64,000 nucleotides of DNA from Streptomyces sp. AC558_RSS880 (GTDB taxonomy: Bacteria > Actinomycetota > Actinomycetes > Streptomycetales > Streptomycetaceae). The position numbers and the translations under genes are program-made. The stretch is taken from positions 248,001 to 312,000 of the forward strand of contig NZ_JAGMUJ010000030.1 in assembly GCF_019049255.1 (NCBI RefSeq), in the 5' to 3' direction. This document shows, in pieces, positions 17,868-27,343 of the stretch; the first letter of the stretch is position 1; each line of letters opens with the position of its first letter. Under the pieces are notes generated by a model. That model worked only from the letters and a program-made list of their open reading frames with translations. It was not told the DNA's origin and did not search any database.

Positions 17868-19086
17868 GCGCCCTCCAAGTCCCTGCCGGCCGCTTCGCGT
17901 CCGCCTTGCGGCGCCACTCCTCCGACGGCCCGTGCACGGTCATTGTCTCGTGTGACCCCCCGTCCCCGGAGGTGTGTTCTCCCTTACCTTTTTCCGGATC
18001 TTTGCGCGCGGCTCCGCACGGGCAGTCCGGATACGGCCGGACCGGGCGCGCATGCCAGTGCAGAGCGGGGAGGGAGACCTCCCAGCGTGCGCCGGCGCTG
18101 GACGGGACCCGGCCGTCCAGGAAGGTGAGCGCGTGAGCGGCCGCCAGTCCGGCCACCGTCGTGGCCAGCGTCACGTCGCAGGCGCCCACCCGGCGCTGCC
18201 GCCCGGAGCGCCACTGGGCGGCCAGGCGCGGCCAGACCGGGTCCCGGTCGGTGCGGTCCTGCTGGAGACAGCCCGCACAGCTCGTCTCACCGGGCAGGAC
18301 CAGCGGGCCGACCACACCGGTCCCCTCCACGACACCGGCGTAGAGGTGAGGTGTGCCCGAGGACACCAGGGTTTCGGCGGCCGTCGGATCGGGCGCGTGC
18401 ACGGCGACGTCGTCCCGCGGGGCGAGGACGACCAGTCCGAAGCCGGGGTCGCCCTCTGCGCGGGGAGAGCGGGCGGTCCGGTGCGGCGGGCGGTCCGGGG
18501 CGGCCCGGCGTACCGCGCGGCGGGCCGCCTCGTCCCTGCGGTCGCCGACGGCCTCGGCGGGCAGCCCGCCCGGCGCGACGTCCCACGGCTCGACCCGCCC
18601 GACGTCGCGCACGTCGACCTCGCACACCCCGGCCCCCGACAGCAGTGCCGCGAGGGTGGTGCCCACCCGGCCCCCGCCTCTCACCTGCACCCGCATACTG
18701 CGGCGCGCCGCCAGCCGGCGGAGCGGATCGCCCGGTGCGGAGGTGGTCAGGGCGAGGGACGCCAGATCCGGACGGAGCCGGTCGAGCACCTCCGGTTTCT
18801 CCCGCAGGGCCTCGGCGTCCGGCCCGCCGCCCCGCGAGTCGTCCAGCAGCCCGGCCCGCGACAGCCGGCGCACCAGCCGGTCGACATGGCCCTCGGGCAG
18901 GTCCATGCGCCGTGCCTCCTCCCGCAGGAGCTCCAGCCCGCGGGTGCCGTCGAGCAGGTCGAGGAAGCTGCCCGTGGCCGTGTCCACAGGGCCCAGCGTC
19001 AACGCGTGCGCCGGTGTCATCCCGAACTGCACGGTGTTGAGATCGCGCCATCCGCGCCGAAGCGCGGGCTTGACCATCGGATGCAT
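17860..19086 (-). CDS. ThiF/E1-like (Rossmann) protein
   Basis: 408 residues. An N-terminal winged-helix-like region (about 1-110) precedes a nucleotide-binding Rossmann segment, VRGGGRVGTTLAALLSGAG, with the following acidic strand VCEVDVRDVGRVEPWDVAPGG as in ThiF/MoeB adenylyltransferases. Later come LVVLAPRDDV, HLYAGVVEGTGVVGPLVLPGETSCAGC, and a C-terminal Cys pair (CPCG). ThiF proteins activate the C-terminus of ubiquitin-like or RiPP substrates, but no such partner is adjacent, so the substrate is unknown. ATG 19086 was chosen; another lies at 19077. It overlaps the ABC1 kinase by 8 bp. Confidence 0.7.
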   Translation of the reverse strand: MHPMVKPALRRGWRDLNTVQFGMTPAHALTLGPVDTATGSFLDLLDGTRGLELLREEARRMDLPEGHVDRLVRRLSRAGLLDDSRGGGPDAEALREKPEVLDRLRPDLASLALTTSAPGDPLRRLAARRSMRVQVRGGGRVGTTLAALLSGAGVCEVDVRDVGRVEPWDVAPGGLPAEAVGDRRDEAARRAVRRAAPDRPPHRTARSPRAEGDPGFGLVVLAPRDDVAVHAPDPTAAETLVSSGTPHLYAGVVEGTGVVGPLVLPGETSCAGCLQQDRTDRDPVWPRLAAQWRSGRQRRVGACDVTLATTVAGLAAAHALTFLDGRVPSSAGARWEVSLPALHWHARPVRPYPDCPCGAARKDPEKGKGEHTSGDGGSHETMTVHGPSEEWRRKADAKRPAGTWRAHV

Positions 19087-19303
19087 GACAGGCCCCCGTA
19101 TGTCCCGGATCGTCCCCGTTGAGTGGTCGAGCCCTTCACAGCTCGTCCGACGCATGCCAGCATGCCGGGACGGGGCGCAGGCTGCCGAAAGTTGTCCACA
19201 GGCGGTGGGATTCATCGTACAAATCCGGCGCTCGGTGGGGGGGAACGCCAGGGAACCGTCCCGGAGCCAAGACTTCCCCGTGTGCAGCGGGTACCGTCGG
19301 GGC

Positions 19304-19900
19304 GTGCCCGCCGACCCACTGCACAGCGCCGGAAAGTCACAGCGCAGCACGACGAGCCAGCCGACGAACGGCTCACGGGCGAGCGCGATCGAGGTCCGCA
19401 GGAGCGCCCGCCGTCGCAGAACGGTCTCCGCGTACCGCGAGGGCGATCGCACCGTCGTACTCATCCCTGCCCGGATGTCCGAGGCGGAGGAGCAGCGCTG
19501 GGTGACCGTCATGCTCGACAAGCTGGCCGCACAGGAGAGCAGGCGGACCCTCGGGGACACGGAGCTGGCCGAGCGCGCCCGGCGGCTGTCCGACCAGTAC
19601 TTCGGCGGACGGGCCAGGCCCGCCTCGGTGCGCTGGGTGACCAACCAGAACACGCGCTGGGGCTCGTGCACCCCGTCCGAGGGAAGCATCCGGCTGTCGC
19701 ACCGGCTGCAGGGCATGCCCGAGTACGTCGTCGACTACGTCCTCTGCCACGAGCTGGCGCACCTGCTGGTGCCCGGGCACGGCCCGCGCTTCTGGCGGCT
19801 GCTGGAGGCGTATCCGAGGACCGAGCGGGCCCGCGGCTACCTCGAAGGGGTGGTCGCGGCCGAGCGGCTGCCGCACGTGCCGGGTGCGCGTGATGCGTGA
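19304..19900 (+). CDS. YgjP/SprT-like zinc metallopeptidase
   Basis: 198 residues. The metal motif is YVLCHELAHLLVPGHGPRFW, i.e. HELAH plus a third His, preceded by RWGSCTPSEGSIRLSHRL, which is diagnostic of the YgjP (DUF45, M48-like) family. The first 30 residues are basic and probably disordered. GTG 19304 is favoured because upstream sequence loses coding bias. It is divergent from the ThiF-like gene with a 217-bp gap. Confidence 0.85.
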   Translation: MPADPLHSAGKSQRSTTSQPTNGSRASAIEVRRSARRRRTVSAYREGDRTVVLIPARMSEAEEQRWVTVMLDKLAAQESRRTLGDTELAERARRLSDQYFGGRARPASVRWVTNQNTRWGSCTPSEGSIRLSHRLQGMPEYVVDYVLCHELAHLLVPGHGPRFWRLLEAYPRTERARGYLEGVVAAERLPHVPGARDA

Positions 19901-20036
19901 GCACCGCTCGAGGTGAGCGCACCGTAGGCCTACGCACGCGTTGTGTACCGGGTCTGTACCGACTTCATCCGGTGTCCGAGTTTGCCGTTAGCCTGGCGCG
20001 ACGCACTCACATTCGGGATGGGGGACGGTCGTACGT

Positions 20037-21803
20037 ATGGCCAGGGAATTCCAACGCGGCCACAAGGCCAGGATCAGTGACCTCACGGCGGGTATGGATC
20101 TGTACGTAGGTGTGCAGATCTCCGGTCCGGGGCTGACCTTCGACATCAGCTGCTTCGGTCTCGACGCCGACGAACGGCTCTCCGACGAGCGTTACTTCAT
20201 CTTCTACAACCAGCCGAAGTCCCCCGAGGAGTCCGTCCAGCTCCTGGGCGCCCAGGCGGGCGACACGGAGTCGTTCCGCGTGACGCTGGACCGGATCCCG
20301 CAGCAGATCAGGAAGCTGTCCTTCACGGCGACCCTCGACGGCGCCGGGCAGATGTCGCAGATCGGTCCCGGGTACATCCGTATCGTCGCGGGCGGCGAGG
20401 AAGTGGCCCGGTATCCGTTCAGCGGCTCGGAGTTCTCCACCGAGCGGGCCGTGATGCTGGGCGACTTCTACTTCAAGGACGTCTGGCGGTTCGCCGCCGT
20501 CGGGCAGGGCTTCGACGGCGGGCTCGACGCGCTGCTGCGGAACTTCGGCGGCGAGGTCGCCGAGGACGAGCCGGCCGCCCCCCAGCAGCAGCCGGGGGCG
20601 GGCGGAGCCGCGCCCGGTTTCGCCCCGCCCGCGTTCGGCGTACCCGGAGGCGCCGCGCCCGCCCCGGCGCCCGCCCCGGCCCCGGCTCCCGCCCCCGCGC
20701 CCGCTCCGGCCCCCGCGCCCCAGCCCGCCGCACAGGGCTTCGCGCCGCCGCCGGCCCCCGCACCTTCCGCGCCGCCGGTGCACGCCGCACCGACCATCGC
20801 CGCCCCCTTGCACACCCCGCCCGGTGGCTCCCCGGTGCCGCCCCCGGCGCCGGCGCCCGCGCCCTACGGTCAGCCGGGCCAGCAGCCGCCGTACGGCCAG
20901 CCCGCCCCGCCGCCCCCGGGCTACGGACAGCCGCAGGTTCCGCAGGCACCCGTCCCGCCGCCCCCCGGCTACGGACAGCCGCAGGTCCCGCAGGCACCCG
21001 TCCCGCCGCCCGGCTATGGACAGCCCACGCCCCCTCCGGGCTACGGACAGCAGCCCCCGCCCGGACAACCGCCCGGTCAGCAGGCCCCGTACGGGGCGCC
21101 TCAGGGCGCACCCCAGGGCGCACCCCAGGGCGCACCGCAGGGCCCCGGCGTGCTCGGCGCGCTCCAGCAGTTCAAGGAGACGCCCACCGGTCAGCGCTGG
21201 ACGCAGCAGAACAAGAAGCTCGTCCGCGTCGACCTCGGCATCGGCGAGCAGCCCGTCCTGGCCCGGCAGGGCAGCATGGTGCTCTACCAGGGCAAGGTCG
21301 ACTTCAGCTACAAGGGCGCCGGCTTCTCCGGCCGCATCGTCGGCAACGCCACCGGCCAGGAGATGCAGCTGATGCGCTGCACCGGCAAGGGCCAGGTGTT
21401 CTTCGCCGAGAACTCCACGATGCTGCACCCGATCGAGCTCCAGGGCGACGCCGTGTGCGTCTCCGCCGAGAACGTCCTCGCCTTCGACGAGAGCCTCCAG
21501 TACGAGGTCCGCCGCATCGAGGGACACGGCATCCCCGGCGGCGCGCTGTTCACGATGCAGTTCCAGGGGACCGGCACCATCGTCGTCAAGACCCACGGCA
21601 CGCCGGTGGTGCTGCCGGTCACGCCCACCACGTTCGCCGACTGCAACGCCGTGGTCGCCTGGTCGGCCGCCTCCCAGGTGGTCGTCTCCAGCCAGGTGCG
21701 GATGCGCCGCAACTCCTACCCCGGCGACACCGGGGAGAGCGTCAACCTCCAGTTCCGGGGCGCACCCGGCAACTTCATCGTCGTCCAGCCGTACGAGATC
21801 TGA
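20037..21803 (+). CDS. TerD-domain / AIM24-domain fusion protein with long Pro-rich linker
   Basis: 588 residues. Residues 1-180 are a TerD (stress/tellurium-resistance) calcium-binding fold (MDLYVGVQISGPGLTFDISCFGLDADERLSDERYF). Residues about 180-375 are a low-complexity Pro/Ala/Gln/Gly linker with repeated PPGYGQP units. The remainder is an AIM24-like beta domain (LARQGSMVLYQGKVDF, GNATGQEMQLMRCTGKGQVFFAE). It is the first gene of a three-gene AIM24 cluster. TerD proteins are linked to stress responses and Streptomyces development; the meaning of the fusion is unknown. Confidence 0.88.
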   Translation: MAREFQRGHKARISDLTAGMDLYVGVQISGPGLTFDISCFGLDADERLSDERYFIFYNQPKSPEESVQLLGAQAGDTESFRVTLDRIPQQIRKLSFTATLDGAGQMSQIGPGYIRIVAGGEEVARYPFSGSEFSTERAVMLGDFYFKDVWRFAAVGQGFDGGLDALLRNFGGEVAEDEPAAPQQQPGAGGAAPGFAPPAFGVPGGAAPAPAPAPAPAPAPAPAPAPAPQPAAQGFAPPPAPAPSAPPVHAAPTIAAPLHTPPGGSPVPPPAPAPAPYGQPGQQPPYGQPAPPPPGYGQPQVPQAPVPPPPGYGQPQVPQAPVPPPGYGQPTPPPGYGQQPPPGQPPGQQAPYGAPQGAPQGAPQGAPQGPGVLGALQQFKETPTGQRWTQQNKKLVRVDLGIGEQPVLARQGSMVLYQGKVDFSYKGAGFSGRIVGNATGQEMQLMRCTGKGQVFFAENSTMLHPIELQGDAVCVSAENVLAFDESLQYEVRRIEGHGIPGGALFTMQFQGTGTIVVKTHGTPVVLPVTPTTFADCNAVVAWSAASQVVVSSQVRMRRNSYPGDTGESVNLQFRGAPGNFIVVQPYEI

Positions 21804-21814
21804 GGGAGCCCGTC

Positions 21815-22495
21815 ATGAACCAGCCACTCGCGGGCTATGCCCCCGCCCCCGTCACCGCCCGCATGGAGAACCACGGCAACCACATGCTGAAGGTCGCCAT
21901 GCAGACCGGGCACGACCTCCTCGCGCGCGTGGGCTCGATGGTCGCCTACGAGGGGTTCGTCCAGTACGAGCCCAACCCGCCGGCCGTCCGCCAGATCGCC
22001 AAGGACTGGATGACCGGTGAGGGCGCGCCGCTGATGAAGTGCTCCGGCGACGGCCTGCTCTACCTCGCCGACTACGGCGCCAACGTCGTCGTGATCAACC
22101 TCAACGGCGACGGCATCTCCGTCAACGCCACCAATCTGCTCGCCTTCGACGCCCATCTCACGTGGGGCGTGGAGCGGGTCAAGGGCCTGGCGAAGTTCGC
22201 CGGACAGGGCCTGTGGAACACCAAGATCTCCGGACAGGGCTGGGTCGCGCTGACCTCGCGCGGCAAGCCGATCGTCGTGGACTGCGGTGGCGGCGACGAC
22301 GAGACGTATGTCGACCCGGACGCCCTGGTCGCCTGGTCCCCGAACCTCAAGGTGAAGGGCAAGCGCAGCTTCCGCGCCCAGTCGCTGATCGGCCGCGGCA
22401 GCGGGGAGGCCTACCAGATGGCCTTCTCCGGTCAGGGCATCGTCGTCGTCCAGCCCAGTGAGGACAGCACCGACCGTCTCCGGGTCCGGGGCTGA
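21815..22495 (+). CDS. AIM24-family protein
   Basis: 226 residues made up almost entirely of the AIM24 beta fold (LLARVGSMVAYEGFVQY, GEGAPLMKCSGDGLLYLADYG, NLLAFDAHLTW, GQGIVVVQPSE). It is parallel to the C-terminal domain of the gene before it and to the gene after it, which suggests local duplication. ATG 21815 follows GAGGGAGCC 11 bp after the upstream stop. Confidence 0.85.
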   Translation: MNQPLAGYAPAPVTARMENHGNHMLKVAMQTGHDLLARVGSMVAYEGFVQYEPNPPAVRQIAKDWMTGEGAPLMKCSGDGLLYLADYGANVVVINLNGDGISVNATNLLAFDAHLTWGVERVKGLAKFAGQGLWNTKISGQGWVALTSRGKPIVVDCGGGDDETYVDPDALVAWSPNLKVKGKRSFRAQSLIGRGSGEAYQMAFSGQGIVVVQPSEDSTDRLRVRG

Positions 22496-22512
22496 GGGGG
22501 AGCAACCACACC

Positions 22513-23268
22513 ATGCAGAGCCCGCTTTTCGCCTTCAACGACCAGCAGACCCAGGAGCGCTGGAGCCTGCAGAACCAGCAGATGCTCCGCGTCGCCCTGG
22601 AGGGCCACGACGACATCCTCGCCCGCAAGGGCACGATGGTCGCCTACCAGGGACTCGTCGAGTTCGACGCCGAGTTCCAGGGCAACAGCGCATCACGCGC
22701 GCGTGCGCAGACCGGTGAGGGACTCGACCTGATGCGCTGCCACGGGCAGGGCACGGTCTACCTCGCCAACCTCGCCCAGCGCATCCACGTCATGGAGGTG
22801 GAGCAGGACGGGCTGACGGTCGACAGCAGCTATGTGCTCGCGATGGACTCCTCGCTGCACCACGAGGTCATCGCCGTCGACAGCCTGTACGGCATCTCCG
22901 GCTCCGGGAAGTACCAGCTCAACATCACAGGCCGCGGCAAGGTCGCCCTGATGACCTCGGGCATGCCGCTGCTGATGCAGGTGACGCCGGACAAGTACGT
23001 CAACTGCGACGCCGACGCGATCGTCGCCTGGTCCACGTCCCTGCGCGTGCAGATGCAGGCCCAGACCCACTCCTCCGGGGTGTGGCGGCGCCGCGGCAAC
23101 ACCGGCGAGGGCTGGGAGCTCAGCTTCATGGGCAGCGGCTTCGCGCTCGTCCAGCCCAGCGAACTGCTGCCGCCGCAGAACGCCCAGACGGGCGGCGGCC
23201 TCGCCGCGCAGTACGGCGTGGGACAGCAGGGGGCCCGCGGCCAGAACCAGGGCAACGTCTGGAGCTGA
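22513..23268 (+). CDS. AIM24-family protein
   Basis: 251 residues. Third AIM24 domain of the cluster (ILARKGTMVAYQGLVEFDAEF, GEGLDLMRCHGQGTVYLANL, YVLAMDSSLHHEV, GSGFALVQPSELLPP). A short Gly/Gln-rich tail follows the domain. It begins 17 bp after the previous stop and is closed by a 19-bp hairpin, so the three AIM24 genes form one transcript. Confidence 0.85.
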   Translation: MQSPLFAFNDQQTQERWSLQNQQMLRVALEGHDDILARKGTMVAYQGLVEFDAEFQGNSASRARAQTGEGLDLMRCHGQGTVYLANLAQRIHVMEVEQDGLTVDSSYVLAMDSSLHHEVIAVDSLYGISGSGKYQLNITGRGKVALMTSGMPLLMQVTPDKYVNCDADAIVAWSTSLRVQMQAQTHSSGVWRRRGNTGEGWELSFMGSGFALVQPSELLPPQNAQTGGGLAAQYGVGQQGARGQNQGNVWS

Positions 23269-23276
23269 CCGGGGAC

Positions 23277-23328
23277 GACACAGGGGTGAGGGGCGACCGC
23301 CCGGGCGGCCGCCCCTCACCCCTGTGTC
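23277..23328. terminator. Bidirectional terminator between AIM24 cluster and NUDIX gene
   Basis: Nineteen-base perfect arms (GACACAGGGGTGAGGGGCG and complement) with a 14-base GC-rich loop. The right arm reaches the stop codon of the convergent NUDIX gene. Confidence 0.85.
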
Positions 23329-23848
23329 AGACGCCCAGTCTCGTCCGGGCCGCTTCCACCAATCGGGTGACGGAGGTGTCCGCCACGTCCGCCACCTCGT
23401 CGTACGGGAACCAGCGCAGGTCGAGGGACTCGTCGCTGATCGCCTCGACGGCGCCGGCCGGAGCCAGCGCCGCGTACTGGACGTCCAGGTGCCAGGCGCA
23501 CGGTGTGTGATGGCGGTCCAGACGCACGGGGCCACCGGCCACCAGGGCCAGTCCCGCGATGCCGGACTCCTCCGTCGCCTCCCGCAGGGCCGCCGCGGCG
23601 AGCGAGACGTCACCCGGCTCGCAGTGCCCGCCCATCTGGAGCCACATCCGCAGCTTGCGGTGCAGGGTCAGCAGCACCCGGCCCCGCTCGGGATCGATCA
23701 CCAGGCCGCTGGCCGTGATGTGGCCGTCCGTACAGGCCTTCCACATGCCGTCCGGATGCGCCGCGAGGTGGTCCAGATAGGTCTGGCGCAGTTCGGACTG
23801 GTCCTCGTACCCCTTGAGCACGAGGACGGCGTCGTCGTGGAGGCTCAC
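23327..23848 (-). CDS. NUDIX hydrolase
   Basis: 173 residues. The Nudix box is GGHCEPGDVSLAAAALREATEESGI. The preceding strand LVIDPERGRVLLTLHRKLRMWLQ and following LDVQYAALAP fit the small housekeeping NUDIX class; the substrate is not apparent. GTG 23848 overlaps the last codons of the upstream DUF2342 gene (GTGA), indicating translational coupling. Confidence 0.88.
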   Translation of the reverse strand: MSLHDDAVLVLKGYEDQSELRQTYLDHLAAHPDGMWKACTDGHITASGLVIDPERGRVLLTLHRKLRMWLQMGGHCEPGDVSLAAAALREATEESGIAGLALVAGGPVRLDRHHTPCAWHLDVQYAALAPAGAVEAISDESLDLRWFPYDEVADVADTSVTRLVEAARTRLGV

Positions 23849-25287
23849 TCGGCGTCGTCGCCCTTGTTCTCGCTCTTGTCCTCGCCCTCGTCCTTCTTCT
23901 TGAGGTCGGGCTTGCCGGCGGCCTCGCCGAGCATCTTGTCCAGCTCGGAGAAGTCGATCTGCTCGCGGTGCACGAAGCCGTCCGGGTCGTCCAGGTCGGT
24001 CGCCGTCGGCAGCATGTCCGGGTGCGCCCACAGGGCGTCCCGGCCGTCGACCCCGCGCGCGTCGGTGAGCGAGGCCCACAGGCGTGAGGCGTCGCGCAGT
24101 CGGCGCGGGCGCAGCTCCAGACCGATCAGCGTGGCGAACGTCTGCTCCGCCGGGCCCCCCGAGGCGCGGCGGCGGCGCAGCGTCTCGCGCAGCGCGTCGG
24201 CCGACGACAGCCGGGGCTTGGCCGCGGCGTGCACCACGGCGTCCACCCAGCCCTCGACGAGCGCCAGCGCCGTCTCCAGCCGGGCCAGGGCGGCCTTCTG
24301 CTCCGGCGTGTCCTCCGGCTGGAACATGCCCTGCTGGAGGGCCTCCTGCAGCTGCTCGGGGTTCTGCGGGTCGAACTGGCCGACGACGTCCTCGAGCTTG
24401 CCGGTGTCGACCTTGATCCCGCGCGCGTAGCCGTCGACGGCGCCGAACAGGTGTGAGCGCAGCCACGGGACGTGCGCGAACAGGCGCTGGTGGGCGGCCT
24501 CGCGCAGGGCGAGATACAGCCGCACCTCCTCCTGGGAGACGCCCAGGTCCTTGCCGAACGTCTCGATGTTCAGCGGCAGCAGCGCGGCCCGGCCGGCCGG
24601 GCCCAGCGGCAGGCCGATGTCGGACGAGCCGACGACCTCACCGGCGAGCACGCCGACGGCCTGCCCGATCTGCGTGCCGAACATGGCGCCGCCCATGGAG
24701 CGCATCATGCCGATCAGCGGGCCGGCCATGGCCTGCATCTCCTCCGGCAGCACATCGCCCATCGCGTTCCCGACGCGCTCGGCGACCGGGTCGACCAGCT
24801 CCCGCCACGCCGGGAGGGTGGCCTCCACCCACTCCGCGCGGCTCCAGGCCACGGCGGAGCTGGCACCCGACGGCAGGGAGGTCGCGTCGTCCAGCCACAG
24901 GTCGGCCAGACGGACCGCTTCCTCCACGGCCCTGCGGTCGGCGGGGCCGACGCTCGCGTCCTTCGAACCCTCCGCGGTGCCCTGCGAGACGGTCTGCCGG
25001 GCGATCTGCTTGGCCATGTCCCAGTTCACCGGCCCGCCCTCGTAGGAGAGCATCTGGCCGAGCTGCTGGAACGCTGCGCCCAGGTCGGTGGGGTTCAGTG
25101 ACCCGAACATCGCGGCGAACGGATTGTCCGCGCCCGGGCCGCCAAAGCCTCCGGCTCCGGGCATGCCGAAGCCGAACGGGTTGGCCGGGCCCTGACCACC
25201 ACCGCTCTGCGGGTCCTTCTTCTTGCCCTCGTCGCCGTCGTCCGGCTCCTCCGGCGGAAGGCCGAATCCGAATGGGGTGTCACTCAC
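23845..25287 (-). CDS. DUF2342-family putative zinc-dependent metalloprotease
   Basis: 480 residues. A Gly/Pro-rich disordered N-terminus (about 1-60) precedes an alpha-helical body typical of DUF2342 (GSSDIGLPLGPAGRAALLPLNIETF, LREAAHQRLFAHVPWLRSHLFGAVDGYARG, FDPQNPEQLQEALQQGMF). Families of this type are annotated as zinc-dependent metalloproteases on the basis of the REAAH helix, but activity is not established to my knowledge. The tail is Lys/Glu/Asp-rich. Start GTG 25287. Confidence 0.78.
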   Translation of the reverse strand: MSDTPFGFGLPPEEPDDGDEGKKKDPQSGGGQGPANPFGFGMPGAGGFGGPGADNPFAAMFGSLNPTDLGAAFQQLGQMLSYEGGPVNWDMAKQIARQTVSQGTAEGSKDASVGPADRRAVEEAVRLADLWLDDATSLPSGASSAVAWSRAEWVEATLPAWRELVDPVAERVGNAMGDVLPEEMQAMAGPLIGMMRSMGGAMFGTQIGQAVGVLAGEVVGSSDIGLPLGPAGRAALLPLNIETFGKDLGVSQEEVRLYLALREAAHQRLFAHVPWLRSHLFGAVDGYARGIKVDTGKLEDVVGQFDPQNPEQLQEALQQGMFQPEDTPEQKAALARLETALALVEGWVDAVVHAAAKPRLSSADALRETLRRRRASGGPAEQTFATLIGLELRPRRLRDASRLWASLTDARGVDGRDALWAHPDMLPTATDLDDPDGFVHREQIDFSELDKMLGEAAGKPDLKKKDEGEDKSENKGDDAE

Positions 25288-25479
25288 GGGTTTCCTCGGC
25301 TGGTAGGGCCACCGGTTCTTTCCGGCGGCACGGCTGCCCGACAACACCACCCAGCGTAGACACCTGAAGCGGTTCGGGCCTCGGTGCTTCGCCGACAGCA
25401 GGCCTGCGGCAGGATGGATGCCACCTGGTACGTACGCGTCGCTCGCGCTCGTACTGAAGACAACCGCTGGAGACGCCCG

Positions 25480-26592
25480 GTGAGTTCCCCAGATCCACAG
25501 GTTCGCGCAGCGCGAAACGGCCCGACCGCCCCCGCGGCGCGCGGGCCCGTCGTCGCGGTCACCGGTGCCGCGTCCGGCATCGGCGCGCTGCTCACCGCGC
25601 GGCTCGCCGCCTCGGAGGAGATCAAGCAGGTCATCGCCATCGACGAGCGGCGCGGCGAGTGCGCCGAGGCGCGCTGGCACATCCTGGACGTACGGGATCC
25701 GGCCATCGCGGACAAGCTGCGCGGGGCCGACGTGGTGGTCCATCTCGCGCTCGACCTCGATCTGGAGACCGATGCCGCCGCCCGGACGGCCTACAACGTG
25801 CGGGGCACACAGACGGTGCTGACGGCCGCCGCGGCCGCCGGAGTGCGTCGCGTGGTGCTGTGCACGTCGACGATGGTCTACGGGGCGCTGCCGGACAACG
25901 AGCTGCCGCTGTCCGAGGACGCGGAGCTGCGGGCCACGGCGGAGGCCACGGGCGTCGGCGACCTCCTGGAGATCGAGCGGCTCGCGCGCCGGGCGCCCAG
26001 GGCACACCCGGGGCTCAATGTCACGGTCGTGCGTCCCGCCGTGCTGGTGGGAGGTACCGACACCGCGCTGACCAGGTACTTCGAGTCGCCCAGGCTGCTC
26101 GTGGTGGCCGGCTCGCGGCCCGCGTGGCAGTTCTGCCACGTCGAGGATCTGTGCAGCGCCCTGGAGTACGCCGTCCTGGAGAAGGTCGACGGTGAGCTGG
26201 CCGTCGGCTGCGACGGGTGGCTGGAGCAGGAGGAGGTCGAGGAGCTCAGCGGGATCCGGCGGATGGAGCTGCCGTCGGCGGTCGCGCTCGGCGCGGCGGC
26301 CCGGTTGCACCGGATCGGTCTCACCCCGTCCCCGGCCGGGGACCTGGCGTACACGATGCACCCCTGGGTGGTGAGCGGGAGCCGGCTGCACGACGCCGGG
26401 TGGCGGCCCGCGCACACCAATGAGGAGGTGCTCGCGGAGCTGCTGGAGGAGGTGTCCGGCAGGCACACGGTCGCCGGCCGGCGACTGGGGCGCAAGGACG
26501 CGACGGCGGCGGGCGCCGCGGGAGCGACGGTGGCCCTGCTGGGCGCGGCCGCGGTGGTGCGACGGGCCCGCAAGGCCCGGCGCCGGATCTGA
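25480..26592 (+). CDS. Extended SDR / NAD-dependent epimerase-like protein
   Basis: 370 residues. The Rossmann motif VTGAASGIGALL lies near the N-terminus, then ILDVRD, VVHLALDLD, TSTMVYGALPDN and VVRPAVLVGG, as in sugar-nucleotide epimerases/dehydratases of the extended SDR class. The YxxxK catalytic pair is not preserved in the usual spacing. The C-terminus ends in a hydrophobic helix (AAGAAGATVALLGAAAVV) followed by a basic tail, suggesting membrane attachment. Start GTG 25480; divergent from the DUF2342 gene. Confidence 0.8.
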   Translation: MSSPDPQVRAARNGPTAPAARGPVVAVTGAASGIGALLTARLAASEEIKQVIAIDERRGECAEARWHILDVRDPAIADKLRGADVVVHLALDLDLETDAAARTAYNVRGTQTVLTAAAAAGVRRVVLCTSTMVYGALPDNELPLSEDAELRATAEATGVGDLLEIERLARRAPRAHPGLNVTVVRPAVLVGGTDTALTRYFESPRLLVVAGSRPAWQFCHVEDLCSALEYAVLEKVDGELAVGCDGWLEQEEVEELSGIRRMELPSAVALGAAARLHRIGLTPSPAGDLAYTMHPWVVSGSRLHDAGWRPAHTNEEVLAELLEEVSGRHTVAGRRLGRKDATAAGAAGATVALLGAAAVVRRARKARRRI

Positions 26593-26711
26593 CGTGCCTC
26601 TTGGAGGAGGCTCCGAGACGTGCCTACTGGAGGAAGCTCCGAACGGGCACGCGCGCGTACCGGGTGATGACGCCGTTCCGCGTCGTCGCCGGGGTGGGGC
26701 ACGATAGGGGC

Positions 26712-27170
26712 ATGGCATCCACGCACGAGCACCCGGGTGAGCAGGCCGCACAGGACCCGATCAAGCTGATCTCGATCCGCGACACGCCGCTGTCCGTGGA
26801 CGAGATCCTCCGCGCGGTCGGGGACGACGCGGCCGGCGGGACGGCGCTGTTCGTGGGGACCGTGCGCAACCACGACGGGGGCGCCGACGTCGACGAGCTC
26901 GGCTATTCGTGCCACCCCAGCGCCGAGGACGAGATGCGGCGGATCGCCGGGAAGGTGGCCGCCGAGTACCCCGTTCGGGCGCTGGCCGCCGTCCACCGGG
27001 TGGGGGACCTCCGGGTCGGGGACCTGGCCGTGGTCGTCGGCGTGTCGTGCCCGCACCGGGGGGAGGCCTTCGAGGCCTGCCGGAAGCTGATCGACGACCT
27101 CAAGCACGAGGTGCCCATCTGGAAGCACCAGCGGTTCTCGGACGGCACCGAGGAATGGGTCGGCGCGTAG
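26712..27170 (+). CDS. moaE: Molybdopterin synthase catalytic subunit MoaE
   Basis: 152 residues. MoaE signature: ALFVGTVRNHDGG, VGDLRVGDLAVVVGVSCPHRGEAFEACRKLIDDLKHEVPIWKHQ, with the catalytic Lys in PIWKHQ. It converts precursor Z to molybdopterin using sulfur from the MoaD thiocarboxylate. MoaD is not adjacent. ATG 26712 gives the usual family length. Confidence 0.92.
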   Translation: MASTHEHPGEQAAQDPIKLISIRDTPLSVDEILRAVGDDAAGGTALFVGTVRNHDGGADVDELGYSCHPSAEDEMRRIAGKVAAEYPVRALAAVHRVGDLRVGDLAVVVGVSCPHRGEAFEACRKLIDDLKHEVPIWKHQRFSDGTEEWVGA

Positions 27171-27343
27171 CGCCGTCGTCGAGGGGTGGTGGTCGGGCGA
27201 CAGGAGGGCGGGTGGGTGCCTGCTGGAAGCAGGCCCGGACCTCCGGTTGCGTAACCCCACCCCTGGCGTGAGCGTTGTCACTGCTGATGGTTAATCTGCT
27301 GATCAGTCAGTGTTGCGGACGCTCATGGGGTTGGGAGGTCGGC

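Noticed and set aside
20680..21150. Tandem repeats that might suggest a CRISPR or regulatory array
   Set aside because: They are in-frame codon repeats encoding the Ala-Pro and PPGYGQP linker of the TerD-AIM24 protein. There are no unique spacers.
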